DNA of 64,000 nt from Mycobacterium asiaticum DSM 44297. Its GTDB lineage: Bacteria; Actinomycetota; Actinomycetes; Mycobacteriales; Mycobacteriaceae. Numbering within the stretch: the first letter of the stretch is position 1; each line of letters begins with the position of its first letter. The translations under genes and the position numbers were made by a program. Of this stretch, positions 49,552-58,329 are shown one piece after another. The notes below the pieces were generated by a model. That model had not been told where the DNA came from. It ran no database searches and saw nothing but the letters and a program-made list of their open reading frames with translations. The DNA is taken from assembly GCF_000613245.1 (NCBI RefSeq), contig NZ_HG964938.1, positions 778,965 to 842,964 on the forward strand, read 5' to 3'.

Positions 49552-50198
49552 CGAACCTGCGCCCAGGAGTTCGGCACCACGGCATGTCCCACCGGCGCGG
49601 TACCGGTGGCGCGTGAGCGCAGGTGGTCATCGAGGTCGGCGATCATCTGGTACGCGGCTTGGGTGCCGGGCCGCTCCCCATAGGTGACGTCGTTGAAAGC
49701 TGTTGCCGCCTGCGCCAACTCACCGGCCAAATGCGGAAGCGCCTGTCCCGCGTCGTTGGCCAACTCGTTTGCGGTTCGGCCCGGCACGGGTGCGAGCACG
49801 CCGGTCTCTTCGAGTTCCCGCGCCACCGCGCGGAGCCGGTGCCGGATCGCTGCCGACCAGTTACCTTCGGCGGCAAAGCTTTCCGCCGTGGCCCGGTGTT
49901 GGGCCGCGGTGAGCTGGCCGACGTCGAACAGTTCGTAATCACCGCCGCGGTTGGTGCGCATGGTACGGCGGGCGACATGGACCGCGACGATGACGGCAAT
50001 CACCACCAGGATCAGCATTACAGTGACGGTGAACCAGCCGCCGTGTATGTGAGAGGTCTTGCCCAACAGCCGCATCAGGAACTCGTTGATCTTGTCCAAG
50101 ATCGCGTCGGTCACCGATGGTTTGGGATAGATCGGTTTGTTCAGTTCGCGCTGGGCCGCCTCATGCGCGGCGTCACGGTCGATGTCGATGGAGGGCAC
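49548..50198 (-). CDS. DUF4129-containing membrane protein (Rv3690-like)
   Basis: 216-aa protein. The GTG start (VPSIDIDRDAAHEAAQRELN) follows GAAGAG on the minus strand; the frame upstream is antisense-like. One transmembrane helix (WFTVTVMLILVVIAVIVAVHVA, about 56-77) is followed by a DUF4129-type cytoplasmic domain with FAAEGNWSAAIRHRLRAVARELEETGVLAPVPGRTANELA. The family occurs in MoxR/DUF58 operons and in transglutaminase-like proteins; function unknown. The stop overlaps the DUF4350 gene start. Confidence 0.8.
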   Translation of the reverse strand: MPSIDIDRDAAHEAAQRELNKPIYPKPSVTDAILDKINEFLMRLLGKTSHIHGGWFTVTVMLILVVIAVIVAVHVARRTMRTNRGGDYELFDVGQLTAAQHRATAESFAAEGNWSAAIRHRLRAVARELEETGVLAPVPGRTANELANDAGQALPHLAGELAQAATAFNDVTYGERPGTQAAYQMIADLDDHLRSRATGTAPVGHAVVPNSWAQVR

Positions 50199-50208
50199 GG
50201 TCAGCTCT

Positions 50209-51551
50209 TCAGAAGGGCCTGGTGAGCCATAGGTTGTCGGTGGATTCGACCGCGGCGGGTCCGCCCTGCGCGCCGGTCTGCAACACCAGATCGAACGCCT
50301 CGGCCCGGATTCTGCGGTCGGTGTACAGCAGCACCACCACACCGGCGACGAAAGGCGCGGTGACGATCTGGCTGACGGCACCGCCGATGGACGACAGCGT
50401 GGTACCGACGAGCAGTGTCGTGGTGCTCGAGGAGCCCATCAACAGAATCTCGCCGACCACACTGAAGGGAGCCGAAATCGCGCCGCCGACGATCCCGACC
50501 ACCAGCGCCGCCAGTAACCGGATGCCCAGCACCCGCCAAAAGCCGTTGCGTACCAAAGCGAAAGAACGGGTGATCGCATCGAAAACCGGTAATCTCTCCA
50601 GCACGATCAGCACCGGTGCAAACAACAGCACGGTGTAGGCATAGGCCAGCAAGAGCAGCACCAGGAGCAGTAGCGGCAGGCCAAGCAGGACCGCGGCGGC
50701 CGCATTGGCGGCAGCCGCGACACCGACCAGGATCACCACGACCAACCCGACAACCACCGCGATCCCGACCGCTTCCAGCAGTGCCAGGCCGAACAGCGCG
50801 AGCAACCGGCCGCGAACCTTCGCCCATGCTTCTCTGATGGTGATCGGCGATCCGAACACCGCGCGTCCGACCACGACGGTGAGCATTCCGCTGAGTAGCA
50901 TGCCGCCCAGCCAACCCACCAACGCGCTGCCGGCCAGCGACGCGGTCCAGGCGCCCAAAGCGCCGAGGCTGGCCTCTGTATCGGCCGGAGAGTCGCCAGA
51001 GTTCAGCCGGCCGATGGCGGTCAGTGGTCCGATCGTCGCGAGCAACGAGATGACTTGCATGACGACCACAACCATGGTGGTCAGACCCAACGTCGGCTTC
51101 GGGTTGGCGCGGATGTAGCCGACGGCACCGTTGAAGATGTCGCTGAGGGTCAGCGGTCGCAGGGGGATGATGCCGGGCTTGACCGCGCCCGGAATGAGGG
51201 GCGGACCGAACGGCGCGGCTCCGTAACCGGGACCCGGCTGGGGGCCGTAGCTCGGCGGGGGACCGTAGCCCGGCGGTGGACCGTAGCTCGGCGGTGGACC
51301 GTAGCTCGGCGGGGGCCGTAGCCCGGCGGTGGGCCGTAGCTCGGCGGGGGGCCGTAGCCCGGCGGTGGGCCGTATCCCGGCGGTGGGCCGTAGCCCGGCG
51401 GTGGAGCGTAGCCGGGAGGGGCGCTGTATGTGGGAGGCGGAGCGTACGCCGGCGGTGGACCGTATGCGGGGGGCGGGCTGTATGCCGGAGGTGGCTCGGT
51501 TGCCTCCGTGCCAGGCGCCGGGTCGCCCGAATAAGGCGGCAGCGTGCTCAC
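50209..51551 (-). CDS. Pro-rich polytopic membrane protein (Rv3689-like), frameshifted in its repeat region
   Basis: The start MSTLPPYSGDPAPGTEATEPPP opens a long GPPPGYGPPPSYG repeat (about residues 20-90). As read, the frame shifts at the G-run 51311-51315 (five G where equivalent units have six) into an RRATVHRRATV pattern that is the same repeat out of frame. With one G added, the repeat runs on into GYGAAPFGPPLIPGAVKPG and LSDIFNGAVGYIRANPKPTLGL and then a domain of six or more membrane helices (LLALFGLALLEAVGIAVVVGLVVVIL, for example). Corrected length is about 447 aa. It is the first gene of the moxR operon. Function unknown; the C-terminal part resembles the membrane domain of glycerophosphodiester phosphodiesterase-like proteins. 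Confidence 0.78.
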
Positions 51552-51680
51552 CTGAGGTAGCCGCTGTCGTCGTATGTCATGGGGTCCATCCTGTCGGCGG
51601 TCGATGCAATTCTCAATCTAAGTTCCGCTGGCGCCTCAGGCGTGCATTCGCCGAGGGTAGCGGCGCGTAGCGTCTCTGGA

Positions 51681-52145
51681 ATGGCGGAACTCAAATCCCG
51701 GCTCCGGGCAGATCTGACCGAGGCGATGAAGGCACAAGACAAGCTGCGGACGGCAACACTGCGCATGCTGCTGGCCGCGATTCAGACCGAAGAGGTCTCG
51801 GGCAAGGAGGCCAGAGAGCTTTCCGACGACGAGGTACTCAAGGTACTGGCCAGGGAGTCACGCAAACGGGGCGAAGCGGCAGAGATCTACACACAGAACG
51901 GCCGCGGCGAACTTGCCGCCAACGAGCATGCAGAAGCGCGAATCATCGATGACTACCTGCCCACCCCGCTGACCGACGCGGAGGTGGTCGACGTCGTCGA
52001 AACCGCGATTGCCCAGGTCGCCGAATCGCTCGGGCACCGACCAACCATGAAACAGATGGGCCAGGTCATGAAGGTGGCGACGGGTATCGCCGAAGGCAAG
52101 GCCGACGGGTCCCGACTTTCCGCGGCGGTCAAAGACCGACTCTGA
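51681..52145 (+). CDS. GatB/YqeY-family protein (Rv3688c-like)
   Basis: 154-aa helical protein: MAELKSRLRADLTEAMKAQDKLRTATLRMLLAAIQ, SDDEVLKVLARESRKRGEAAEIY, and the C-terminal GHRPTMKQMGQVMKVATGIAEGKADGSRLSAAVKDRL, matching the YqeY fold found at the end of GatB. It is linked to tRNA-dependent amidation only by homology; its own role is unclear. ATG at 51681 is chosen over upstream in-frame starts because the usual YqeY N-terminus begins there. It is divergent from the moxR operon. Confidence 0.88.
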   Translation: MAELKSRLRADLTEAMKAQDKLRTATLRMLLAAIQTEEVSGKEARELSDDEVLKVLARESRKRGEAAEIYTQNGRGELAANEHAEARIIDDYLPTPLTDAEVVDVVETAIAQVAESLGHRPTMKQMGQVMKVATGIAEGKADGSRLSAAVKDRL

Positions 52146-52175
52146 TTGTCAGACCCCGCTGGCATAATCGAACGC

Positions 52176-53720
52176 ATGTTCGAGGGTGAAGGGTCTGGGG
52201 ATCGGCCGACGGGTCGGCTGCCCTCGGCGGCGGCGTTGGCGGTTGAGGAGGAGTATTGGGAGCGCCGCTATCCCTCGACGACCCCTGAGTCCCTGGGCTT
52301 GCTTGAGCAGGTGACCGGGTCGTGGCGGGTGGAGAATCGAGCGGCGGCGGCGCAGTTGGTGGCGATCGGGCAGTTGTTCGCTTACCGGTTGTCGCGGTGT
52401 TCGGATACCGAGGGCTGGTGTGTGGACACCATGGAGGCCGTGGCCGCCGAGGTCGCGGCGGCGTTGCGGATCAGTCAGCGGGCGGGGTTGTACCGGATCG
52501 AGGATGCCCGGGTGATGCGCGAACGGTTGCCGCTGACCGCGCAGGTGTTCATCGCCGGTGAAATGGATTACGGGTCGTTTCGAATCATCGCCGCACGCAC
52601 CATGCTGATCACTGACCCGAAGGTCTTGGCGACCGTGGATGGGCGGATCGCCGATAATGTGGGGCGTTGGCCCTCGCTGACCAAGAGCCGGCTGGCGGGC
52701 AAGGTCGATGCGGTCGTGGCCCGCATCGACGCCGATGCGGTCCGGCAACGACGCCAACGCCACACCGATCGCGAAATCAGTATCTGGGACCACCCTGATG
52801 GCGGGGTGTCCTACATCGAGGGCACCCTGAACCCAGTGGACGCCCGCGCCCTGGATCAACGCCTCAATGCCTTGGCGGCCACCGTGTGCCGTCATGACCC
52901 CCGCACCCCGGCCCAGCGCCGCGCCGATGCCGCTGGCGCTCTGGCCGCCGGCGCCAAGAGGCTGGGGTGTCGCTGCGGACGCCCGGACTGTGCGACCGGT
53001 GCCCGCCCGGACGCCACCGCGGTCACCATCCACGTCATCGCCGAGCAGGCCACCCTCGATGGCACCAGCGACGCCCCCGCCAGCCGGTGGTGCGCCGATG
53101 GGGTGATCACCTCCGAACTGCTCACCGAGCTGGCGTTGACCGCCAAACTCGTCCCGCTGACCCACCCCGGCAATGCTGCGCCCGAACCGCGCTATCGGCC
53201 CTCGGCAGCGTTGAGCGAGTTCGTCAAATGCCGCGATCTGACCTGCCGCTTCCCCGGCTGTGATGCCCCCGCCACCCACTGCGACGTCGACCACACCATC
53301 CCCTACGCCGACGGCGGGCCCACCCACGCCGCGAACCTGAAATGCCTATGCCGCTGGCATCACCTGATCAAAACGTTCTGGGGCTGGACCGATCGCCAAC
53401 TCGCCGACGGCACCGTGATCTGGACCCACCCCGACGGACACACCTACATCACCACCCCCGCCAGCGCGCTGCTGTTCCCCAGCCTGTGCCGGCCCACCCT
53501 CGGCATGCCCACCCCGCAAACCCGGACGCGGCAAGAGTATTGCGACCAGCGCACCGCGATGATGCCCAAACGCCACCGCACCCGCGCCCAAGACCGCGCC
53601 CACCGCATCAACACCGAACGCCGACACAACCACCACACCCGCCAAGCCCGCCGAACCACCTACGACCACCACAACGGCAAAACCCCACCCCACCCAGACG
53701 ACGACCCACCACCGTTCTAG
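52176..53720 (+). CDS. DUF222/HNH endonuclease-domain protein (13E12 repeat family)
   Basis: 514-aa protein of the mycobacterial 13E12 type. The DUF222 region covers about 40-330 (AAQLVAIGQLFAYRLS, YRIEDARVMRERLPLTAQVFIAGEMDY). A zinc cluster CRCGRPDC and a C-terminal HNH nuclease core, CRFPGCDAPATHCDVDHTIPY followed by NLKCLCRWHHLIKTF, are intact. The tail is His/Arg-rich and basic. Such genes occur in many copies in actinobacteria and have phage-like insertion properties in REP13E12 elements; no flanking att repeats or integrase are visible here. ATG at 52176 is preferred over a TTG 30 bases upstream. Confidence 0.85.
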   Translation: MFEGEGSGDRPTGRLPSAAALAVEEEYWERRYPSTTPESLGLLEQVTGSWRVENRAAAAQLVAIGQLFAYRLSRCSDTEGWCVDTMEAVAAEVAAALRISQRAGLYRIEDARVMRERLPLTAQVFIAGEMDYGSFRIIAARTMLITDPKVLATVDGRIADNVGRWPSLTKSRLAGKVDAVVARIDADAVRQRRQRHTDREISIWDHPDGGVSYIEGTLNPVDARALDQRLNALAATVCRHDPRTPAQRRADAAGALAAGAKRLGCRCGRPDCATGARPDATAVTIHVIAEQATLDGTSDAPASRWCADGVITSELLTELALTAKLVPLTHPGNAAPEPRYRPSAALSEFVKCRDLTCRFPGCDAPATHCDVDHTIPYADGGPTHAANLKCLCRWHHLIKTFWGWTDRQLADGTVIWTHPDGHTYITTPASALLFPSLCRPTLGMPTPQTRTRQEYCDQRTAMMPKRHRTRAQDRAHRINTERRHNHHTRQARRTTYDHHNGKTPPHPDDDPPPF

Positions 53721-53740
53721 TGGCGGTGCTACCGAGTACC

Positions 53741-53765
53741 GTTTGCGCTTCCAGTGTCCGGGTAC
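53741..53765 (+). promoter_or_regulatory. SigF-like promoter of the F420-dependent oxidoreductase gene
   Basis: GTTT (53741-53744), 15-base spacer and GGGTAC (53760-53765) match the SigF consensus in all but the last base. The ATG is 9 bp further on, so transcription would start almost at the start codon. Confidence 0.55.
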
Positions 53766-53774
53766 CCGTCCGGT

Positions 53775-54761
53775 ATGGCGAGGTTTGGCTATACCCTGAT
53801 GACTGAACAGACCGGCCCCAAAGAGCTTGTGCGCGATGCCGTTTCGGCCGAGCAGCGGGGATTCGATTTCGAGGTCTGTAGCGACCACTTTTCACCGTGG
53901 CTGGCGTCGCAAGGACACGCCCCCAATGCTTGGGCGGTGTTGGGCGCGGTCGCGCACGCCACCGAACGGGTCGACCTCTACTCCTACGTCACCTGTCCCA
54001 CGATGCGCTATCACCCCGCGATCGTGGCGCAGCAGGCCGCCACCGTGCAGATCCTCTCCGACGGCCGGTTCACCCTCGGAGTGGGCAGCGGCGAAAATCT
54101 CAACGAACATGTCGTCGGCAAAGGCTGGCCCACCATCGAGCGCCGCCAGGACATGCTGCGCGAGGCCATCAAAATCATCCGCGACCTGTTCGGCGGCGAA
54201 CTGGTGAACTGGAGCGGTGAATACTTTCAGGTGGACTCCGCGCGCCTCTGGGACGCGCCAGAGGTACCCCCTGGCATCGCGGTGGCCATGTCAGGCGACA
54301 AGGGAGTCGAAAAGCTCGGCAAACTCGCGGATCATCTCGTCGCCGTCGAACCCGACAAGGGGTTGGTCGACGCATGGCACGCCGCTCGCCAAGTGGGCGG
54401 CTGGCCGGGCGCCGGTCGGGTGATCGGACAGATTCCGGTGTGCTGGGACCCCGATCGGGACGCCGCGATTGCGCGTGCGCACGACCAGTTCCGCTGGTTC
54501 GCCGGCGGCTGGACGGTCAATGCCGACCTTCCCACCCCAGCCGGATTCGCGGGCGCCACCCAATTCGTGCGGCCCGAAGATGTGGCGGACAGCATCCCGT
54601 GCGGGCCGGACCTGGACGCGATCGTGGAGGCGGTACGGCCGTTCTGGGAGGGAGGGTTCACCGATATCGCGCTGATTCAGATTGGTGGCCAGTCCCAGGA
54701 ACGGTTCTTGAAGGAAGCCGCAGAACCCTTGCTGGAGGCGTTGCGCGCCGCAGCTAATTGA
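53775..54761 (+). CDS. F420-dependent LLM-class oxidoreductase (G6PDH-related subfamily)
   Basis: 328-aa luciferase-like TIM-barrel enzyme. Typical parts are GFDFEVCSDHFSPWLASQGHAPNAW, TCPTMRYHPAIVAQQAATVQILSDGRFTLGVGSGENLNEHVVG and the C-terminal FTDIALIQIGGQSQERFL. The SGENLNEHVVG segment is characteristic of the F420-dependent glucose-6-phosphate dehydrogenase and hydroxymycolate dehydrogenase relatives. The substrate is unknown. Start ATG matches MARFGYTLM. A SigF-like promoter lies just upstream, suggesting stress induction. Confidence 0.85.
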   Translation: MARFGYTLMTEQTGPKELVRDAVSAEQRGFDFEVCSDHFSPWLASQGHAPNAWAVLGAVAHATERVDLYSYVTCPTMRYHPAIVAQQAATVQILSDGRFTLGVGSGENLNEHVVGKGWPTIERRQDMLREAIKIIRDLFGGELVNWSGEYFQVDSARLWDAPEVPPGIAVAMSGDKGVEKLGKLADHLVAVEPDKGLVDAWHAARQVGGWPGAGRVIGQIPVCWDPDRDAAIARAHDQFRWFAGGWTVNADLPTPAGFAGATQFVRPEDVADSIPCGPDLDAIVEAVRPFWEGGFTDIALIQIGGQSQERFLKEAAEPLLEALRAAAN

Positions 54762-54771
54762 TCGCCAACGA

Positions 54772-54796
54772 GTTTGGGTGACTGTCGCGCGGGTAT
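54772..54796 (+). promoter_or_regulatory. SigF-type promoter of the SRPBCC-ADH-DJ-1 operon
   Basis: GTTT (54772-54775), a 15-base spacer and GGGTAT (54791-54796) are an exact match to the mycobacterial SigF consensus. The first gene starts 57 bp downstream with a GAGGAG ribosome-binding site. Confidence 0.7.
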
Positions 54797-54853
54797 GGGT
54801 CGGTAAGCATCGACCGCAGGAATCTGCCGTCTGGCAGTGCGAGGAGTTTGGCG

Positions 54854-55783
54854 ATGAATGATTCTGCAGCAACTACAACCGCGTCCTTGGTCAAGGGACT
54901 CGGGGCGGCCAGTTTGGGCCTCGGCCTGTCCGAAGTGCTGGCGCCCGGGAAAGTGGCAGCACTCGCCGGGGTGGACGAGACGCAGCGGTCACGGACCGTC
55001 ATCCGAGCCCTGGGATTGCGCGAATGCGGCCACGCCGCAGCACTTTTGCTCGGATCGGAGAAGCTGGTGTGGACCCGGGTGGCCGGTGATGTGCTGGATA
55101 TCGCGGTCCTGGCCGCAGGCGTGGCGCGCCGGGGCCCGGGCCGGCGACGGCGCGGCATCGCATCCGCCGCGGCACTCTCGGTGATCGGTGCAGCCGATCT
55201 GTATGCCGCTCTGCGCACCACCCGCACCGAACACGCACGTCACAGCGGAGAGCACAAACATCGAACCGTTCGCGCGGCGGTAACCGTACAGCGTTCGCCG
55301 GAATACGTTTACGGCTTCTGGCGCAATTTGGAAAACCTGCCGGAATTCATGTACCACCTCAAAGCGGTCACCACCGACGAAACCGGTCGGTCCCACTGGA
55401 TCGCCAACGCCCCAATTGGACAGCCCGTGCAGTGGGACGCCGAGATCGTCGAAGACCAGCCGGGCAAACGCATCGCCTGGCAATCGGTTCCGGGCTCCGG
55501 AATCTCGAACAGTGGCAGCGTGGAATTCACTCCTGACAACTCCGGCAAGGGTACCGAAGTTCGGGTCACCATCGCCTATGAAATGCCCGGCGGTGCCATC
55601 GGAAAGGCGGTCGCGACCCTGTTCGGCGAATCGCCCGATCAGCAAGTCAACGACGACCTCCGGCGGTTCAAGCAAATCTTGGAGACAGGGCAGGTACTGC
55701 GCTCGGACGGATCACCGGAAGGACCGGTCTCCTTCCGCCAGATGCATCAGCAGACCGCCCAGCCGGTTAGCAAGGGGGCATAG
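54854..55783 (+). CDS. Two-part protein: membrane-associated helical domain plus SRPBCC domain
   Basis: 309-aa protein. Residues 1-125 form a hydrophobic helical region (GLGAASLGLGLSEVLAPG, ALGLRECGHAAALLLG, VAGDVLDIAVLAAGVA, ASAAALSVIGAADLYAAL), similar to cyclase/dehydrase-associated membrane domains. Residues about 135-285 are a START-like SRPBCC domain (VTVQRSPEYVYGFWRNLENLPEFMYHLKAV). Such fusions are common in stress regulons of soil bacteria; the ligand is unknown. The ATG at 54854 has GAGGAG at the right distance. It is the first gene after an exact SigF-type promoter and lies 1 bp from the alcohol dehydrogenase start. Confidence 0.82.
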   Translation: MNDSAATTTASLVKGLGAASLGLGLSEVLAPGKVAALAGVDETQRSRTVIRALGLRECGHAAALLLGSEKLVWTRVAGDVLDIAVLAAGVARRGPGRRRRGIASAAALSVIGAADLYAALRTTRTEHARHSGEHKHRTVRAAVTVQRSPEYVYGFWRNLENLPEFMYHLKAVTTDETGRSHWIANAPIGQPVQWDAEIVEDQPGKRIAWQSVPGSGISNSGSVEFTPDNSGKGTEVRVTIAYEMPGGAIGKAVATLFGESPDQQVNDDLRRFKQILETGQVLRSDGSPEGPVSFRQMHQQTAQPVSKGA

Positions 55784-55784
55784 C

Positions 55785-56954
55785 ATGAAGGCCACAGTCT
55801 GGGCAGGGCGCAATAGCGTTGAGGTGCAAACGGTTCCGGATCCAAAGATCCTGAACGACCGTGACGCGATCGTGCGGGTCACCTCGACCGCAATCTGCGG
55901 ATCCGATCTGCACCTCTACGACGGCTACATTCCCACCGTCAAGCACGGTGACGTGCTGGGGCACGAATTCATGGGTGAGGTGGTGGAAGTCGGCAAGGGC
56001 GTAGACAACCTTGCCGTCGGCGATCGTGTCGTGGTCCCGTTTCCGATCGCCTGTGGGGCGTGCTCGGCGTGCGACCGCGACCTCTATTCGCTGTGCGAGA
56101 ACTCCAACCCCAACGCCGGAATCGCGGAAAAACTGATGGGCCATTCACCGGCAGGTCTATTCGGCTACTCGCACATGCTAGGCGGATTCGCCGGCGGTCA
56201 AGCCGAATACGCTCGAGTGCCATTCGCCGACATCGGGCCGCTCAAGGTCACCGACGATCTCACCGACGACCAGGTGCTGTTCCTATCCGACATCCTGCCG
56301 ACCGGCTATATGGGTGCCGAGATGTGCGACATCAAACATGGTGATGTGGTCGCGGTGTGGGGTGCCGGGCCGGTAGGCCTATTCGCCATGATCAGTGCCC
56401 TTTTGCTGGGTGCTTCCCAAGTCATCGCCATCGACCGCGTGCCGTATCGCCTTGAGTTGGCTCAACGACTGGGCGCCACGCCGCTGAACTTCGAGGAAAC
56501 GTCGGTGTTGGGCGAGCTACAGGATATGACTGCCGGGCGCGGTCCGGACCACTGCATAGACGCGGTCGGCATGGAGGCTCGCAACAGCACCACCGTGGTG
56601 GACGCCTACGACCGGGTCAAACAGGCGATGCGTCTGGAAACCGAACGCCCGCATGCACTTCGGGAAGCTGCAATGAGTTGCCGCAATGGTGGCACCATCT
56701 CGATCGTCGGCGTCTACGGCGGCATGATGGACAAGTTTCCGATCGGTGCGGTGATGAACCGATCGCTGACCATCAAGACCGGCCAGTGCCATGTGCAGCG
56801 TTACATGCGCCCACTGCTCGAGCGGATCCGCAACGGTGAGATCGACCCGACCATGATCATCAGCCACCACCTGAATCTCGATCAGGCGCCCCGCGGCTAC
56901 GAGATCTTCAAGCACAAGCAGGACAGCTGCACCAAGGTTGTCCTCAACCCGTAA
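55785..56954 (+). CDS. Zinc-dependent alcohol dehydrogenase (formaldehyde/glutathione-independent type)
   Basis: 389-aa medium-chain dehydrogenase. Catalytic zinc ligands are in TAICGSDLHLYDG (Cys about 38) and DVLGHEFMGEV (His about 61, Glu 62); the structural-zinc Cys cluster is CGACSACDRDLYSLC (about 89-103). The NAD motif is VAVWGAGPVGLFA. The insertion NAGIAEKLMGHSPAGLFGYSHMLGGFAGGQAEY is typical of the glutathione-independent formaldehyde dehydrogenase-like subgroup. The start lies 1 bp after the SRPBCC gene stop. Likely part of a SigF-controlled aldehyde or alcohol detoxification operon. Confidence 0.88.
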   Translation: MKATVWAGRNSVEVQTVPDPKILNDRDAIVRVTSTAICGSDLHLYDGYIPTVKHGDVLGHEFMGEVVEVGKGVDNLAVGDRVVVPFPIACGACSACDRDLYSLCENSNPNAGIAEKLMGHSPAGLFGYSHMLGGFAGGQAEYARVPFADIGPLKVTDDLTDDQVLFLSDILPTGYMGAEMCDIKHGDVVAVWGAGPVGLFAMISALLLGASQVIAIDRVPYRLELAQRLGATPLNFEETSVLGELQDMTAGRGPDHCIDAVGMEARNSTTVVDAYDRVKQAMRLETERPHALREAAMSCRNGGTISIVGVYGGMMDKFPIGAVMNRSLTIKTGQCHVQRYMRPLLERIRNGEIDPTMIISHHLNLDQAPRGYEIFKHKQDSCTKVVLNP

Positions 56955-56967
56955 AGGAGCTGGACGG

Positions 56968-57531
56968 ATGTCAAACAAATTGGACGGCAAGAATATTGCG
57001 ATCTTGGCTGCCGACGGCGTTGAGAAAGTAGAACTCGAGCAGCCACGTGACGCGCTGCAGGACGCCGGTGCGCGAGTCGAGCTGCTGTCACTGAAAGCCG
57101 GGGAAATAGAGGCACGAAACCACGATCTGGAGCCCGCCGGACAGTTCACGGTCGACCGGCCGGTCTCGGAAGCGTCGGTTGCCGACTACGACGGACTGGT
57201 ATTGCCCGGTGGCACGGTTAATCCGGACAAACTACGCCTGGACGACACCGCCGTTTCGTTCGTGCGTGATTTCGTCGATTCCGGAAAGCCGGTCGCCGCA
57301 ATCTGTCACGGCCCGTGGACATTAGTGGAGGCCGGCGTGGTGGCGGGGCGAAAGATGACCTCCTACCCGAGTATCCGTACCGACCTGCGCAATGCGGGCG
57401 CTCGTGTGGTCGACGAAGAGGTCGTCGTCGATGGCAACATAATCACCAGCCGCTCACCCAAAGACCTTTCCGCGTTCTGCTCGGCGCTCCTCAAGCAATT
57501 GGCTCAGACGCCGGCCGGTTCGGCCCAATAG
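56968..57531 (+). CDS. DJ-1/PfpI family protein
   Basis: 187-aa protein of the class I glutamine amidotransferase-like fold. The nucleophile Cys is in KPVAAICHGPWTLVEAG (about 107) and the conserved Glu in ADGVEKVELEQPRDAL (about 22). GKKM-like GRKMTSYPSIRTDLRNAGARVVDEEVVVDGNIITSR completes the PfpI pattern. Roles in this family include protease, chaperone and glyoxalase-type deglycase activity; which applies here is not known. AAAGGAG precedes the ATG. Third gene of the SigF-type operon, 13 bp after the dehydrogenase. Confidence 0.88.
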   Translation: MSNKLDGKNIAILAADGVEKVELEQPRDALQDAGARVELLSLKAGEIEARNHDLEPAGQFTVDRPVSEASVADYDGLVLPGGTVNPDKLRLDDTAVSFVRDFVDSGKPVAAICHGPWTLVEAGVVAGRKMTSYPSIRTDLRNAGARVVDEEVVVDGNIITSRSPKDLSAFCSALLKQLAQTPAGSAQ

Positions 57532-57553
57532 CCCGAACATGCCGGGCAATGCG

Positions 57554-57579
57554 GTTTTAATCCAGTTGTTTGCGGGCAT
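57554..57579 (+). promoter_or_regulatory. SigF-like promoter of the methyltransferase-CDGSH operon
   Basis: GTTT (57554-57557), a 16-base spacer and GGGCAT (57574-57579) match the SigF consensus in 5 of 6 -10 positions. The GTG start of the methyltransferase lies 57 bp downstream. Confidence 0.5.
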
Positions 57580-57636
57580 TAACACGCCGAGCCGTGACCG
57601 TCACGGCCGAGCTCCAGAGGTCGAGAAAGGCTTGCC

Positions 57637-58329
57637 GTGACGACCACATACCCAGCACCGGGTGATTCTCTGGTCGCCGAAAGGGTGTACCAGCCGCAAT
57701 CCGATTCTTTCCTGCTTGTCGACACCATGCGGCGGACGGGTTTGATTCCGGGGCGCCGAGTTCTCGACCTATGTACTGGCACCGGGTTCATCGCCATCAA
57801 TGCCGCTGAAATGGGTTGCGCCAGTGTGACTGCCTTCGACATCTGTCCGCATGCCGTTCGGTACACTCGCGGCAACGCCGCCAATGCCGGGGTCGAAGTC
57901 GATGTGCGGCAAGGCTCTTGGGCCAACGCATTGGATTACGGCCCGTTCGATGTGGTGGTATCCAACCCGCCATACGTTCCCACCCCCGCCGTCGACGACA
58001 CGGACGTGATTCCGTCGACCGCGGGTCCGTCGTGGGCGTGGAACGCCGGTCTCGATGGACGCCTGGTGCTGGATCCGCTGTGCGCGTCGGCGTCAAAGCT
58101 GCTGTCGGATCGCGGTTCGTTGCTACTGGTGCACTCGGGTCTCGCCGGCACCCGGCAGACGCTGGACGCATTGCGCGCGACGGGGCTGGCTGCGTATGTT
58201 GTTGCCAGAAAGTTCATTCCGTTCGGACCGGTGTTGACGGCCCGGGCCGAATGGCTGGAGGAGACCGGCCAAATCGCGCCAGGTTGCCGGGAAGAGGAAC
58301 TTGTGGTGATCCGGGCAGACAAGCCGTGA
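57637..58329 (+). CDS. HemK/PrmC-like class I methyltransferase
   Basis: 230-aa SAM-dependent methyltransferase. Motif I is VLDLCTGTGFIAINAAEMG (about 42-60) and the catalytic motif is VVSNPPYVPTP (NPPY at about 110-113), as in N5-glutamine and adenine N6 methyltransferases. It lacks the separate N-terminal domain of true PrmC release-factor methyltransferases, so the target is probably different. Start is GTG with GAGAAAGG upstream. It overlaps the CDGSH gene by 4 bp (GTGA). Confidence 0.82.
   Translation: MTTTYPAPGDSLVAERVYQPQSDSFLLVDTMRRTGLIPGRRVLDLCTGTGFIAINAAEMGCASVTAFDICPHAVRYTRGNAANAGVEVDVRQGSWANALDYGPFDVVVSNPPYVPTPAVDDTDVIPSTAGPSWAWNAGLDGRLVLDPLCASASKLLSDRGSLLLVHSGLAGTRQTLDALRATGLAAYVVARKFIPFGPVLTARAEWLEETGQIAPGCREEELVVIRADKP

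Noticed and set aside
52146..53720. Insertion sequence or prophage around the HNH gene
   Set aside because: No transposase, integrase, terminal inverted repeats or target duplication could be found by eye.
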